64,000 nt of DNA from Actinomadura xylanilytica (GCF_030283145.1 NZ_JASNWE010000004.1:372001-436000); one strand, 5' to 3'. Shown: positions 51,287-60,650, numbered from the stretch's first letter. Notes: generated by a model from the sequence alone, not told the origin. Numbers and translations are program-made.

Positions 51287-52180
51287 ATGCCGCTGTTCGG
51301 ATACGGCCCGAGCGCCGCCGTCACCGCCGCCCCCCAGGTCCTGCGGGACGCCGTCCAGGCCGACCGCGACGGTCTCGACCTGTTCACGATCCCCGACCAT
51401 CCCTACTACGGCGAGCGGCTGGACGCCTACGCCACCATGGGCGTCGTCCTCGGCCGCACCACCCGGATCACCGCGGTCAGCACCGTCACCAACCTGCCCG
51501 CCCGGCCCGCCCCGATGCTGGCCCGCACGCTCGCGTCCCTGTCGGCCCTGTCGGACGGGCGGGTGGTGCTGGGGATCGGCGCCGGCGGCTTCTGGGACGA
51601 GATCGTCCGGCTCGGCGTCCCCCGCCTGACCCCCGGCGCCGCCGTCCGCGCGATGGAGGAGGCGATCACCCTGGTCCGGGCGCTGACCGGCGGTGGCGCC
51701 CCGGTCTCCTTCGACGGCGAGTCCTGCCGGGTCACCGGGCTGGACCCCTCGCCCGTCCCGGTCCCGCGGATCTGGACGGGATCGGTCGGCCCGCGGTCCC
51801 TCGCGGTCACCGGACGGCTCGCCGACGGCTGGATCCCCGGCCGGGCCTCCGACTGGCTCAGCCCGCTCTACCGCGAGTCGCGCGCCCTCGTCGACGACGC
51901 CGCCGCGGCCGCCGGGCGCGACCCCGCCGAGATCGCCAGCGTCTACAACCTGCCCGGCCGCATCACCGCCCGCCCCCTGCCCGCGACCCGGGACCGCTCG
52001 GGCCGCTGGATCGGCGGCTCGGCCGGGCAGTGGGCCGAGGAGCTCGCCTCCGCCGTCCTGGACCACGGCGCGTCCGGTTTCGTGTTCTTCGACGCGGGCG
52101 GCTCCGACGCCCCGCTCTCGCGCTGGGCCCAGGAGATCGCCCCCGCCGTCCGCGCGGCCGTCCCCGCCCGGAAGGGGTGA
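51287..52180 (+). CDS. LLM-class flavin-dependent oxidoreductase
   Basis: 297 residues of luciferase-like TIM-barrel type (F420 or FMN-dependent). FTIPDHPYYGERLDAYATMG, LSDGRVVLGIGAGGFWDE and RIWTGSVGPRSLAVTGRLADGWIPG are typical. Probably co-transcribed with the drug exporter, which suggests chemical modification of the same toxic compound. Substrate and cofactor are not determinable. Confidence 0.87.
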   Translation: MPLFGYGPSAAVTAAPQVLRDAVQADRDGLDLFTIPDHPYYGERLDAYATMGVVLGRTTRITAVSTVTNLPARPAPMLARTLASLSALSDGRVVLGIGAGGFWDEIVRLGVPRLTPGAAVRAMEEAITLVRALTGGGAPVSFDGESCRVTGLDPSPVPVPRIWTGSVGPRSLAVTGRLADGWIPGRASDWLSPLYRESRALVDDAAAAAGRDPAEIASVYNLPGRITARPLPATRDRSGRWIGGSAGQWAEELASAVLDHGASGFVFFDAGGSDAPLSRWAQEIAPAVRAAVPARKG

Positions 52181-52222
52181 CCTTCGCCCTCATCCTGATC
52201 GGCGGTCAGGCGCGGCCGCCGG

Positions 52223-53218
52223 TCAGCCGTGCCGCTGGGCGGTGACCAGGACCTCGCCCGCGAGGGTCCGGTAGTAGAGGACGGAGCGTCCGGCACGGCG
52301 GCGCTGGACGAGGTTGCCGTCGCGCAGGACCTTGAGGTGGCGGCCGACCGAGCCGAGGCCCTGGCCGGTCAGCGCGACGAGCTGGGTGGTGCTCTTCGGG
52401 GCGTCGAGCAGTGTGAGGACGGCCGCGCGTCCCGGCCCGAGCAGCGTGCCCAGCGCCTCGGGGACGGGCGTCCGGCCCGCTTCGGCGAGCGGCCCCGAGC
52501 ACGGGTACACCACGGCGCTCCGGTGCGCCGCGTCCCACGCCAGCCAGCTCTGGCGCGGCGTGACCGGGACGAACAGCAGCCGCGCCCCGGACAGCTCGCG
52601 CGGCGGATGGTCGTGCGCGGTGATCTGCAACCGGCCGCCGCCGAGCCAGCGCATGCCGGGGCGCATGCCGTCGAGCGCGGCGGCCCAGCCGTCCTGGCCC
52701 AGCCGCGCGGTGCGGGCGAGGACGTCGGCCTCGATGACCCCGCGGCGGCGCGTCCAGTCGGGCAGCACCGCCCGCGTCCAGACCCACTCCAGCAGGTCGG
52801 CGGCGCGTTCGGCCAGGTCAGGACGGTCGAGCACGGCGGGCAGCGGGCCACCGAGCGCCTCGGCCAGATCGGCGTGGACGGTCTCGGGCGGCGTCCGGCG
52901 AACGCGCGCCAGCTCACCCGCGAAGGCGCGGCCACCGTCGCCCGCGAAGGCGTCGGCGCCATCGCCGGCGGGCGTGGGGGTGAGGAAGGTCGCGTTCCAG
53001 CTCGACCCGAAGGCGGCCTTGATCAGCAGCCCGGTGACCGGGTCGTCCGCCAGCCGGTCGCGGTAGGCGGGCAGGTGGGCGTCGAGCCACGCGCGCTCGG
53101 CCGGGTAGGCGGCCGTTCCCCGCTCCAGCGTCTTCAGGCTCGCGGTGGCCTCGGCCAGAGGGGAGACGACGAAGCGGCTCCCCGCGAGCGTGTCCGCGTT
53201 GACCTGCCACCATCCCAT
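52223..53218 (-). CDS. ArsR-family regulator with long N-terminal DUF5937-like domain
   Basis: 331 residues from ATG 53218. The N-terminal about 230 residues (MGWWQVNADTLAGSRFVVSP, FLTPTP, ELSGARLLFVPV) are those found in actinobacterial DUF5937 proteins. The C-terminal wHTH has STTQLVALTGQGLGSVGRHLKVLRDGNLVQRRRAGRSVLYYRT (one domain, about 280-322). Divergent from an MFS gene 61 bp away, its likely target. Confidence 0.85.
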   Translation of the reverse strand: MGWWQVNADTLAGSRFVVSPLAEATASLKTLERGTAAYPAERAWLDAHLPAYRDRLADDPVTGLLIKAAFGSSWNATFLTPTPAGDGADAFAGDGGRAFAGELARVRRTPPETVHADLAEALGGPLPAVLDRPDLAERAADLLEWVWTRAVLPDWTRRRGVIEADVLARTARLGQDGWAAALDGMRPGMRWLGGGRLQITAHDHPPRELSGARLLFVPVTPRQSWLAWDAAHRSAVVYPCSGPLAEAGRTPVPEALGTLLGPGRAAVLTLLDAPKSTTQLVALTGQGLGSVGRHLKVLRDGNLVQRRRAGRSVLYYRTLAGEVLVTAQRHG

Positions 53219-53279
53219 TGCTTTCGCCCCCTCGCGAAACAATACCGGCGCGCGGCGGATGCCCACGAGAGTCACGGCC

Positions 53280-54473
53280 ATGCGCACCTACCGCGAACTC
53301 TTCCGAACGCCGGAGTTCACGCCGCTCTTCCTCACCTCCGCCGGGCAGGTGGCGGGCCAGACGGTGAGCGGCCTGGCCCTCGGCACGATGATCTACAAGG
53401 CGACCGGCTCGCCGCTGCTCTCCGGGCTCGCCATGTTCGGCCAGTCCCTCCCCCAGGTGCTCGGCGCGGCCACGCTGCTGTCGGCGGCCGACCGGCTGCC
53501 GCCGCGCGCCGCGCTCGCGGGCCTGGCGCTGCTGTTCGGCGTCGGCACCGCCGTCCAGGCGGTCCCCGGCCTGCCCGTGTGGGCGGTGTTCGCCGTCCTC
53601 CTCGGGCTCGGCGTGACCGCCTCGGTCGGCGGCGGGGTGCGGTACGGGCTGCTGAACGAGATCCTCGCCCGGGACGGCTACCTGCTCGGCCGGTCGGTGC
53701 TCAACATGTCGTCCGGCATCATGCAGATCTGCGGGTTCGCGCTCGGCGGCGTGCTCCTGGCCTTCCTGTCGGCGCGCGGCACGCTGCTCGCCGGCGCGGC
53801 GCTCTACCTCGCCGCCGCCGCCGTCGCCCGCTTCGGCCTCACCCGCCGCCCGCCGCGCGTTGCCGGGCGCGCGTCCGCCGCCGACACCTGGCGGGACAAC
53901 GCGCGGCTGTGGTCGTCCAAGCCGCGCCGCTACGTCTTCCTCGCCCTCTGGGTGCCGAACGGGCTGATCGTCGGCTGCGAGTCCCTGTACGTGCCCTACT
54001 CGCCGCGGCACGCGGGCCTGCTGTTCGCCTGCGGCGCGGTCGGCATGCTGGCCGGCGACACCCTGACCGGACGGTTCGTCCCGCGGTGGTGGCGGGAGCG
54101 GCTCGGCGTCCCGCTGTGCCTGCTGCTGGCCACGCCGTACCTGGTCTTCGCGCTGGACCCGGCGCTGCCCGTCGCGATCGCGGCGGTCGTGCTCGCCACG
54201 TTCGGGTACGCGTCCGGCCTGCTGCTCCAGGAGCGGCTGATGTCGCTGACGCCGGACGACATGAGCGGGCACGCGCTCGGGCTGCACTCCTCCGGCATGC
54301 TGACCATGCAGGGCGTGGGCGCCCTCCTCGCGGGCGCCGTGGCCGAGCGCACCTCGGCGTCGACGGCGATGGCCGTCATGGCGGCGGCGTCCGTCGCGGT
54401 CACGCTGGCGCTGGCGCCTGGGCTGCGTCCGCGCTCGACCGGACGGCCCGCCCAGCCGGCCGCGGCGTCGTAA
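53280..54473 (+). CDS. MFS transporter, EmrKY/NreB-like exporter group
   Basis: 397 residues, about 11-12 helices. Begins MRTYRELFRTPEFTPLFLTS and has GMLAGDTLTGRFVPRWWRERLG in the centre, features of actinobacterial MFS exporters next to ArsR regulators. One MFS motif A is degenerate (LLSAADRLPPRAAL). Divergent from the ArsR gene with only 61 bp between the starts. Substrate unknown. Confidence 0.87.
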   Translation: MRTYRELFRTPEFTPLFLTSAGQVAGQTVSGLALGTMIYKATGSPLLSGLAMFGQSLPQVLGAATLLSAADRLPPRAALAGLALLFGVGTAVQAVPGLPVWAVFAVLLGLGVTASVGGGVRYGLLNEILARDGYLLGRSVLNMSSGIMQICGFALGGVLLAFLSARGTLLAGAALYLAAAAVARFGLTRRPPRVAGRASAADTWRDNARLWSSKPRRYVFLALWVPNGLIVGCESLYVPYSPRHAGLLFACGAVGMLAGDTLTGRFVPRWWRERLGVPLCLLLATPYLVFALDPALPVAIAAVVLATFGYASGLLLQERLMSLTPDDMSGHALGLHSSGMLTMQGVGALLAGAVAERTSASTAMAVMAAASVAVTLALAPGLRPRSTGRPAQPAAAS

Positions 54474-54571
54474 CGTCCGACGGGGTCCGCTCCCGGCCCG
54501 CCGGCCATCGAGGACCGGAACGGTCCTATATGACCCCTAGCGTCTGGGCCAGGCCGACGAAGGGAACGACC

Positions 54572-55147
54572 ATGCCCATGCCCGCCGACTCCGTGGTCCT
54601 GGTGTTCGAGGACGCGTCCCAGTGGGAGTCCTGGCTCGCCGATCACCACGACCGCGCCGAGATCTGGCTGAAGCTCGCCAAGAAGAACTCGGGGCGGACG
54701 ACGGTCACCCGCGCGCAGGCGCTCGACGTCGCCCTCTGCTACGGCTGGATCGACAGCCACTCCAGGTCGTGCGACGAGACCTACTCGCTCCAGCGGTACT
54801 CGCCGCGCCGGGCGAAGAGCCCCTGGTCGAAGATCAACGTCGACAAGGCCGAGATGCTCATCGCGGCCGGGCGGATGCGGCCGTCCGGCCTGGCGGCCAT
54901 CACCGCCGCCAAGGCGGACGGGCGGTGGGACGCCGCGTACGCGTCGCAGCGGAACGCGACCGTCCCGCCCGATCTGGTCGCCGCACTCGAACGCGACCCG
55001 CGCGCGAAGGACGCCTTCGACCGTCTCAGTGGAACCGACCGGTACGCCGTGCTGCTCCGCCTCATGAAGACGAGAACGCCGGAGACCCGCGCCGCCGTCC
55101 TGCGACGGGCAGTCGACGCCCTGACGCAGGACGCGGAGGACGGCTGA
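54572..55147 (+). CDS. YdeI/OmpD-associated family protein
   Basis: 191 residues. FEDASQWESWLADHHDRAEIWLKLAKK, TRAQALDVALCYGWIDSHSRS and RRAKSPWSKINVDKAEML are the conserved pieces of this family; the C-terminal half is a helical region with LVAALERDPRAKDAFDRLS. Cytosolic; some members are linked to stress or antimicrobial-peptide resistance, but the biochemical role is unknown. Confidence 0.88.
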   Translation: MPMPADSVVLVFEDASQWESWLADHHDRAEIWLKLAKKNSGRTTVTRAQALDVALCYGWIDSHSRSCDETYSLQRYSPRRAKSPWSKINVDKAEMLIAAGRMRPSGLAAITAAKADGRWDAAYASQRNATVPPDLVAALERDPRAKDAFDRLSGTDRYAVLLRLMKTRTPETRAAVLRRAVDALTQDAEDG

Positions 55148-55269
55148 CCGTTCCCCCGGCCCGGACGAGCCCGGCGCCGTACGCGTACCTACCGCACGCA
55201 CCTGCCGCGAACCCGTCCGAACTCCCCGCCGCCGTGTCCCGTCTCAGGGGAAACGGAAGAGAGAGTTCG

Positions 55270-56382
55270 ATGCCAATACGGAGAGCGGCGGGAACGGCGG
55301 CCCTGGCGGCGGCACTGCTCGTGTGCGGCTGTTCGGAAGACGACGGCGGGAGGACCACCGCCTCGGCGTCCCCCACCGCCTCGTGGCGGCCGAACGAGTT
55401 CCGGGGCCCCGTCACGAACCTGTGCACCGCGGTCTCCGTCGGCACGCTGCGGCGGCTCCGCGTCGAGCCCTCCGCGCCCGTCCGGGCGACCGTCCCGCGG
55501 TGCGAATGGCAGAACGAGCGGGGCGACGACGTCAACCGTCATCTGAACATGGACCTGAAGGTGTACGAGCCTCCGCAGACCAGGCTGGAGTACAGCGCCA
55601 CCAAGGAGGCCGCCTACCGGTTCCGGCACCTGCCGGGGTGGGAGGCGCTCGGCCCGGGCACGCCCGTGGGGGGGTTCGGTGACGAGGCGAAGATCGTCCG
55701 CGGCTGGTGGCCGTTTCGGAACCTCCAGACGATCCGTCTCGCCATCCGCGTGCGCAACGCCGTCCTCCAGGTGACGTCCCAGCAGTCCGTCAGCCTCAGC
55801 AGGCACCGCGACCAGGTTTCGCCGCTCGCCGAACTGGAGGGCGCCGCGGCGGTGGCCGTCCGCGAGGCGCTGACCCGCCTCGGCCCGCCCGAGACGCCCG
55901 AGCCGCCCGTCGCCGCCCCGCCCTTCGCGGCCGGCGAGGTGAGCGACACCGGCGAGGTCTGCGAGGGGCTCACCGCGCCCGGACGGCTCGTCCCCGGCAT
56001 CACCCGGCACGGCGCGGAGACCGCCGACCCGATGACGAGCGGCTGCGCCTGGAGCGAGGACGACGGCGAGCGGCCCGCGCTCACCATCGACGCCAGGGCG
56101 TTCTCGCCCAGCCCGCTCACCGGCGAGACCGGCACGCAGATCGCCACCGCGCTGCTGCGCCGCTGGCGCGGCGACGGCTCCCCCGCTCCGAAGCTGGGCG
56201 ACGAGGCGCGGACGGACCACCTCGAGTTCCGGAAGGGCCTCTCGCGGACTAGCCGCCTCCTCGTCCGCCACCGCAACATGCTGCTCTACGTCGACTACGA
56301 CCGATGGCACAACGCGTCCAAGAAGGCGATGGACAAGGAGACCATCGGTATCGCCAAGGCCGTCCTGGGGAACCGGACGTGA
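55270..56382 (+). CDS. Lipoprotein with two DUF3558-like repeats
   Basis: 370 residues with a signal peptide and lipobox VCGC (Cys21). Two similar domains follow: NLCTAVSVGTLRRL...VPRCEWQN (about 50-90) and EVCEGLTAPGRLVPG...SGCAWSEDDG (about 235-275), each with a Cys pair and the C-x-W pattern of DUF3558 envelope proteins. TGATG overlap with the next gene, which has the same twin-domain design. Role unknown; surface-exposed and Cys-bonded. Confidence 0.75.
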   Translation: MPIRRAAGTAALAAALLVCGCSEDDGGRTTASASPTASWRPNEFRGPVTNLCTAVSVGTLRRLRVEPSAPVRATVPRCEWQNERGDDVNRHLNMDLKVYEPPQTRLEYSATKEAAYRFRHLPGWEALGPGTPVGGFGDEAKIVRGWWPFRNLQTIRLAIRVRNAVLQVTSQQSVSLSRHRDQVSPLAELEGAAAVAVREALTRLGPPETPEPPVAAPPFAAGEVSDTGEVCEGLTAPGRLVPGITRHGAETADPMTSGCAWSEDDGERPALTIDARAFSPSPLTGETGTQIATALLRRWRGDGSPAPKLGDEARTDHLEFRKGLSRTSRLLVRHRNMLLYVDYDRWHNASKKAMDKETIGIAKAVLGNRT

Positions 56383-57635
56383 TGTCCAGCGGAACGCGCG
56401 CGTTCCTGCGCGGCCGGTGGCTCCTCGTCGGCCTGGGCACCGGAGCGGCCGTCCTGGTGCTGGTGCTCGTGGTGTCGCCGCTGCGGCCCGGCGACGGGGT
56501 CGACGGGGTCGGCGCACAGCTCAGGGCCGCCTTCAAACCGCGCGACACCGTCCCGTCCGGGCCCCTCGTCACCTCGATCCCGCCGGGATGCGGGGTGTCG
56601 GAGCAGGTGCGCGACAGGCTGGCGCCGCACGGCGAGGAGAACGAGCAGAGCTACGACGCCGACTCCCAGTCGTGCGACTGGGAGTCCAACAAGATCGCCT
56701 TCAGTCTGGGCGGCGGCAACCGCACGCTGGAGGTCAAGGTGACCAAGGCGGACGGTGCCGGGCCCGCCGTGGCGGCCTTCACTCGCGACCTGGACACCGA
56801 GCGGAAGAGCACCCGCCAGAAGCGGGGAACGGTGCGGAAGGTCGGCGGCCTCGGGGCCGAGGCGGTCGTCCTCGACAGCCGGCGGGCCGACGTCCGAAAG
56901 AACTCCGACCTGTACGCCGTGGTCCTGTTCCGGAGTGGCAACGTCGTCGTCCGAGTCGCGTACGGCGGCGCGGACCACTCGGGCGGCGACGGCCTCTCGA
57001 TCCCCACCGCCCACAAGCCGCTGAGCGCCGAGACGGTCCGGGACGGCGCGTTCGCCGCAGCCGCGGACATCGCCGGGAACATGGGCCTCGGCGCCGACGC
57101 CGAGCCCGCGATCGTCACCCCCACGCCGGAACCGCCGGTGCGGAACATCCCCAGGGCCTGCGACCTTCTTCCGGCGAAGGAGACCGGGAGGCTCGGCATC
57201 GACGGATCCCCACTGCCCGCCCTATGGCCGGTGCTGATCGACGACAAGACCGAGGGCGCCACGCGGGACGCCTGCTCATGGGGCGCCAACGCCAGGACGG
57301 AGATCGTCTCCATCGCCGACACCCCCGCGGGCCCCGGGAGCGAGGTCGCGGCCCGGGAGTTCGAGCGGATCTACCAGACGTCCCGGCACGGCGGCCCGGT
57401 CCTCCGCCCACGTGACGTCGTCTTCCGGCCGCTGACCGGACCCGGCGACGAGGCGTTCATCGTCTTCGGCCGGGACCAGGACGGGGGCGGCGGCACGGCC
57501 CAGGTGCTCTTCCGCGTCCGCAACGTCCTGGTCCGCACCGACTACCAGGTGGACGAGGGCCCCCGCGTCAAGGCCCTCGACCGCGCCTACGCCGCCGCGA
57601 AGGTCGCCGCCGGAGTCCTGGGGGTCCCCCGCTAG
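56382..57635 (+). CDS. Membrane-anchored protein with two DUF3558-like repeats
   Basis: 417 residues from ATG 56382. An N-terminal helix (WLLVGLGTGAAVLVLVLVV) replaces the lipobox of its neighbour. Domain 1 has GCGVSEQVRDRL...SQSCDWESN and domain 2 has ACDLLPAKETGRLGID...RDACSWGANA, the same Cys/Trp spacing as in the upstream lipoprotein. The pair is co-translated (1-nt overlap) and probably forms one surface complex. Confidence 0.75.
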   Translation: MSSGTRAFLRGRWLLVGLGTGAAVLVLVLVVSPLRPGDGVDGVGAQLRAAFKPRDTVPSGPLVTSIPPGCGVSEQVRDRLAPHGEENEQSYDADSQSCDWESNKIAFSLGGGNRTLEVKVTKADGAGPAVAAFTRDLDTERKSTRQKRGTVRKVGGLGAEAVVLDSRRADVRKNSDLYAVVLFRSGNVVVRVAYGGADHSGGDGLSIPTAHKPLSAETVRDGAFAAAADIAGNMGLGADAEPAIVTPTPEPPVRNIPRACDLLPAKETGRLGIDGSPLPALWPVLIDDKTEGATRDACSWGANARTEIVSIADTPAGPGSEVAAREFERIYQTSRHGGPVLRPRDVVFRPLTGPGDEAFIVFGRDQDGGGGTAQVLFRVRNVLVRTDYQVDEGPRVKALDRAYAAAKVAAGVLGVPR

Positions 57636-57677
57636 GCGGCCATGTTCCGCGCCGCACGAGGCTCAGAACCGCCGTCC

Positions 57678-58256
57678 TCAGGAAGGCTGCTCCTGGTGCG
57701 ACTCGTCCAGTTCGGCCAACTCGGCCGGCACCAGTTGCGGTCGGACGAACTCGACGATCGGCGCGAACTCCTCGATCTCCTGCATCCATTCGAGCGCCCG
57801 CACCGCGCTCGGCCTGGTCTCGGAGCCGTCTAGGAGATAGGACACCAGCCATCGTGCCGCGTTCAGCTCCTGTTCCCCGAGGACGTGGACACGGTGCAGG
57901 AGATCTCTCGCCGTCTCGTCCGGAAAGGGCGAGATCCGCGCCAGCAGCGCGAGATGGAACGCGCTGTAATGAGAGCCGAACCGGAGAACGGCGTCCAGCG
58001 ACTCCCCCCACACCTGCTCCGGCGTCGGGAGAGGCACGAGGCGCGGGTAGTGGTGCAGCAGCTCGATGAGGTCCACGACGATCTCGTCATCGACCGCATC
58101 GAGGTTCTCCAGCCACTCCTGCGAGGGCGGCGGCACCTCCACCGCCCGGCCGGTCTCACCGCGTCCGCGCAGGTCTTTGAGCACCCGGCGCAGATCCGCG
58201 CTCCGGCCCGACTCCACCGTCGCCATCACCGACTCCCGTGTGGGCTCGTCGTTCAT
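57678..58256 (-). CDS. Hypothetical soluble helical protein
   Basis: 192 residues from ATG 58256, directly preceded by GGAGGGAA. Acidic, alpha-helical, with SQEWLENLDAVDDEIVVDLIELLHHYP and ARWLVSYLLDGSETRPSAVRALEWM, reminiscent of HEAT-like or immunity-type helical proteins. I recognise no family and no partner toxin is visible. Confidence 0.65.
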   Translation of the reverse strand: MNDEPTRESVMATVESGRSADLRRVLKDLRGRGETGRAVEVPPPSQEWLENLDAVDDEIVVDLIELLHHYPRLVPLPTPEQVWGESLDAVLRFGSHYSAFHLALLARISPFPDETARDLLHRVHVLGEQELNAARWLVSYLLDGSETRPSAVRALEWMQEIEEFAPIVEFVRPQLVPAELAELDESHQEQPS

Positions 58257-58311
58257 TTCCCTCCATCATCCGGCCGCCCGAAGCGACGCGTGAACGTGTC
58301 CGGCGGATGGG

Positions 58312-59148
58312 TCAGGGGGTCAGGTGGGAGGCGAGCCAGGGGCTCAGGACCGGCAGGACGTTCGCGGGCTGCATGGCCTGTACGTGGTCGAGACCGTCCA
58401 GGATCCGCACATCCCATCCGGAGGCTTCCAGTTCAGCGCGCCGGTTCGTGACCGCGCTCCCGATGCTCACGGTGACGCCGCCCCAGCGCTCGTCGTAGGC
58501 GATCTCGTCCGCCGAGCCGACCAGGCACAGGCGGGGGCTGCTGAGCCGGGCCTGCGCGGCCCGGTCGTCGAAGCTCTGGAGCTCCTGGTACAGCGTGACG
58601 AACTGGCGGGTCTGCGCTTCGCTCATCGACACCTCCACGGTCGACCAGTCGTGGTCGTCGGCCGGCCGCTGGGCGCTCGGGGTCGATCCCGACATCCCGT
58701 GGGCCGCCATGGTGACGCTGAGCATCTCGGCGTAGGGGCCGCCGATGGGCGGGAAGCCGCCCAAGGCGAGCGCCGACAGGCGATCGGTGCGGATCGCCAA
58801 CTGGAGCCCGCTCAGCGCCAGCCATGAGTAGCCGTAGTAGGCGAACCGGTCGGCGCCGGCGGCGTCCGCGACCGCCAGCAGGTCGGCGGCGACGTTGCCC
58901 GGGGTCAGGGTGTCCGGCTTGGGCGTCTCCATGACGTGGCCTTCGTAGTCGAACGCGACCACCCGGAACGTGTCGCTGAGGCCCTCGATCAGGGACCGTC
59001 CCAGCGCGGGGTCCATTCCCCACTTGCGCAGCTCGTCGGCCCGGGGCCCCTCGGCCGGCCGCGGGTCGACCGGGAGGAGGACGGTGGGCCCGGTGCCGTG
59101 GATCTCCAGTTCGACGGAGCCCCCGTCGTGCAGTCCCGCTTCGGTCAT
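58312..59148 (-). CDS. Alpha/beta-fold hydrolase
   Basis: 278 residues from ATG 59148 (GGGAGAGG upstream). The nucleophile elbow is YYGYSWLALSGL (Ser about 108), the oxyanion region is degenerate and the catalytic His is in LDGLDHVQAM; the acid is likely in VGSADEIAYDE. Divergent from a TetR gene across a long inverted repeat (59175-59221), so it is probably induced by the regulator's ligand, which may be its substrate. Confidence 0.83.
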   Translation of the reverse strand: MTEAGLHDGGSVELEIHGTGPTVLLPVDPRPAEGPRADELRKWGMDPALGRSLIEGLSDTFRVVAFDYEGHVMETPKPDTLTPGNVAADLLAVADAAGADRFAYYGYSWLALSGLQLAIRTDRLSALALGGFPPIGGPYAEMLSVTMAAHGMSGSTPSAQRPADDHDWSTVEVSMSEAQTRQFVTLYQELQSFDDRAAQARLSSPRLCLVGSADEIAYDERWGGVTVSIGSAVTNRRAELEASGWDVRILDGLDHVQAMQPANVLPVLSPWLASHLTP

Positions 59149-59174
59149 CGCCTCTCCCTGATCCTGGTCTGATT

Positions 59175-59221
59175 CCTTAGGGCATAAACTAATGACAGGA
59201 ACGATAGCTTATGACGTAAGG
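59175..59221. promoter_or_regulatory. Long inverted repeat, operator candidate of the TetR/hydrolase pair
   Basis: CCTTAGGGCATAAACTA (59175-59191) and TAGCTTATGACGTAAGG (59205-59221) are complementary at 14 of 17 positions around a 13-nt spacer; the inner 9 nt match 8 of 9. It sits in the 83-bp divergent spacer and overlaps any promoters there. Confidence 0.65.
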
Positions 59222-59231
59222 AGTTCGGACC

Positions 59232-60014
59232 TTGAGCATCATCGCCGGCCGGGGGGACGCGACCGTGTCCATGGCCCTGCTGTGGGCCGAACCCCAGGCC
59301 CAGCGGACCGGTCCGGGGCCCAAGCCCGGGCTGAGCCTCGACGCCATCGTGGCGGCGGCGATCGCGGTGGCCGACGCCGACACCATGACCGGGCTGTCCA
59401 TGCGCACGGTGGCCGACCGCCTCGGGCGCACCTCGATGGCCCTCTACACCTACGTGCCCGGCAAGGCCGAACTCCTCGACCTGATGTACGACCGGGCGCA
59501 CGCCGAACTGTCCACCGGCCACGACCCGGGCCGGGGCTGGCGGGCGGCCGTGGAGTCGTGGACCGCGGAACTCAGAGCGTTCTACCTGCGGCACCCGTGG
59601 GTGCTCCAGGTCTCCTACGCGCGTCCGGTCCTGGGCCCGCACGAGCAGCAGGTCCTGGAGACGCTGGTGGGCATCCTGGACGAGACCGGGTTGCCGGCCA
59701 GAACCCTGCGGGGCATCGTGAGCTCGCTGTTCCACTTCGTCCGCGGGTCCGCGCAGACGGCCGCCGAATCCCGGCACGCGGCGACGGCGACCGGCTCGTC
59801 CGACCGGGAATGGTGGTCCAGCCGCTCGGCCGCGCTGAACGAGGTCGCGCCCGATTTCGCGGAGCGGTTCCCCTTGTCGGTGCGGCTCGCCAAAGAGGGT
59901 GCGTCCACTCGTGAGGGCGAATCCGCTCCTTCGTGGGAACACGAACTCGAGGAGACCTTCGCAGTCGGACTCGCCGTCCTGCTGGACGGAATCGAGGCGG
60001 CCGGCAAGCCATAG
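59232..60014 (+). CDS. TetR-family regulator (TetR_C type)
   Basis: 260 residues beginning at a TTG (59232) with AAGGAG 8 nt upstream. HTH: LSMRTVADRLGRTSMALYTYVPGKAELLDLM; ligand domain has WTAELRAFYLRHPWVLQVS and LFHFVRGSAQTAAESRHA, resembling regulators of tetracycline/anthracycline-type compounds. The long inverted repeat upstream should be its own operator and that of the divergent hydrolase. Confidence 0.87.
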   Translation: MSIIAGRGDATVSMALLWAEPQAQRTGPGPKPGLSLDAIVAAAIAVADADTMTGLSMRTVADRLGRTSMALYTYVPGKAELLDLMYDRAHAELSTGHDPGRGWRAAVESWTAELRAFYLRHPWVLQVSYARPVLGPHEQQVLETLVGILDETGLPARTLRGIVSSLFHFVRGSAQTAAESRHAATATGSSDREWWSSRSAALNEVAPDFAERFPLSVRLAKEGASTREGESAPSWEHELEETFAVGLAVLLDGIEAAGKP

Positions 60015-60155
60015 GCGCGGCACTCCCGCTCCCGCTGCTCGGTCGTCCTCCCGGCGCAGCGGCACGTCCGGCCGGGGATCTTTTTCCGTGCCGGTGTCAC
60101 CCGTGGGCGGTCTCCAGGGCGTAGTCCCTGTGAACATGCCGACCGAGGAGGCCGA

Positions 60156-60650
60156 GTGACGGATCGATCCGGCTTCACCGACTACGTCGAGGAGCATTCC
60201 GACCGTCTGCTGCGCACCGCCTACCTGCTCACCCGCGACTGGGGGCGCGCCGAGGACCTGCTTCAGACCGCGCTCGCCAAGGCGTGGATCGTCTGGGGGC
60301 GGGTGTCGGACGACCCCGCGCCGTACGTCTACCGGATCATGACCAACACCCATGCCTCCTGGTGGCGGCGGCGCTGGCGCGGCGAGGTGCCGACGGCGGC
60401 GCTCCCCGAGCACGCGGGCCCCGATCCGGCGGCGGCCTTCGACGACCGGGACTCGATGTGGACGGCGCTGGCCGCGCTCTCGCCCCGGCAGCGCGCGGTC
60501 ATCGTCCTGCACTACTTCGAGGCGCTGCCGCTCACCCGCGTCGCGGAGATCCTCGGCTGCTCGCACTCGAGCGTGAAGACCCAGCAGCGCCGGGCGCTGG
60601 CCCGGCTGCGGATCGACCCCGCCCTCAGGGCGCTCAAGGAAGTGGGATGA
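60156..60650 (+). CDS. SigE-family (ECF) RNA polymerase sigma factor
   Basis: 164 residues from a GTG with GAGGAGG 5 nt upstream. Region 2 has RTAYLLTRDWGRAEDLLQTALAKAW and VYRIMTNTHASWWRRR; region 4 has ALAALSPRQRAVIVLHYFEALPL and SHSSVKTQQRRALARLR. It overlaps (ATGA) a single-helix membrane protein gene that probably acts as its partner, as usual for this group. Confidence 0.93.
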   Translation: MTDRSGFTDYVEEHSDRLLRTAYLLTRDWGRAEDLLQTALAKAWIVWGRVSDDPAPYVYRIMTNTHASWWRRRWRGEVPTAALPEHAGPDPAAAFDDRDSMWTALAALSPRQRAVIVLHYFEALPLTRVAEILGCSHSSVKTQQRRALARLRIDPALRALKEVG

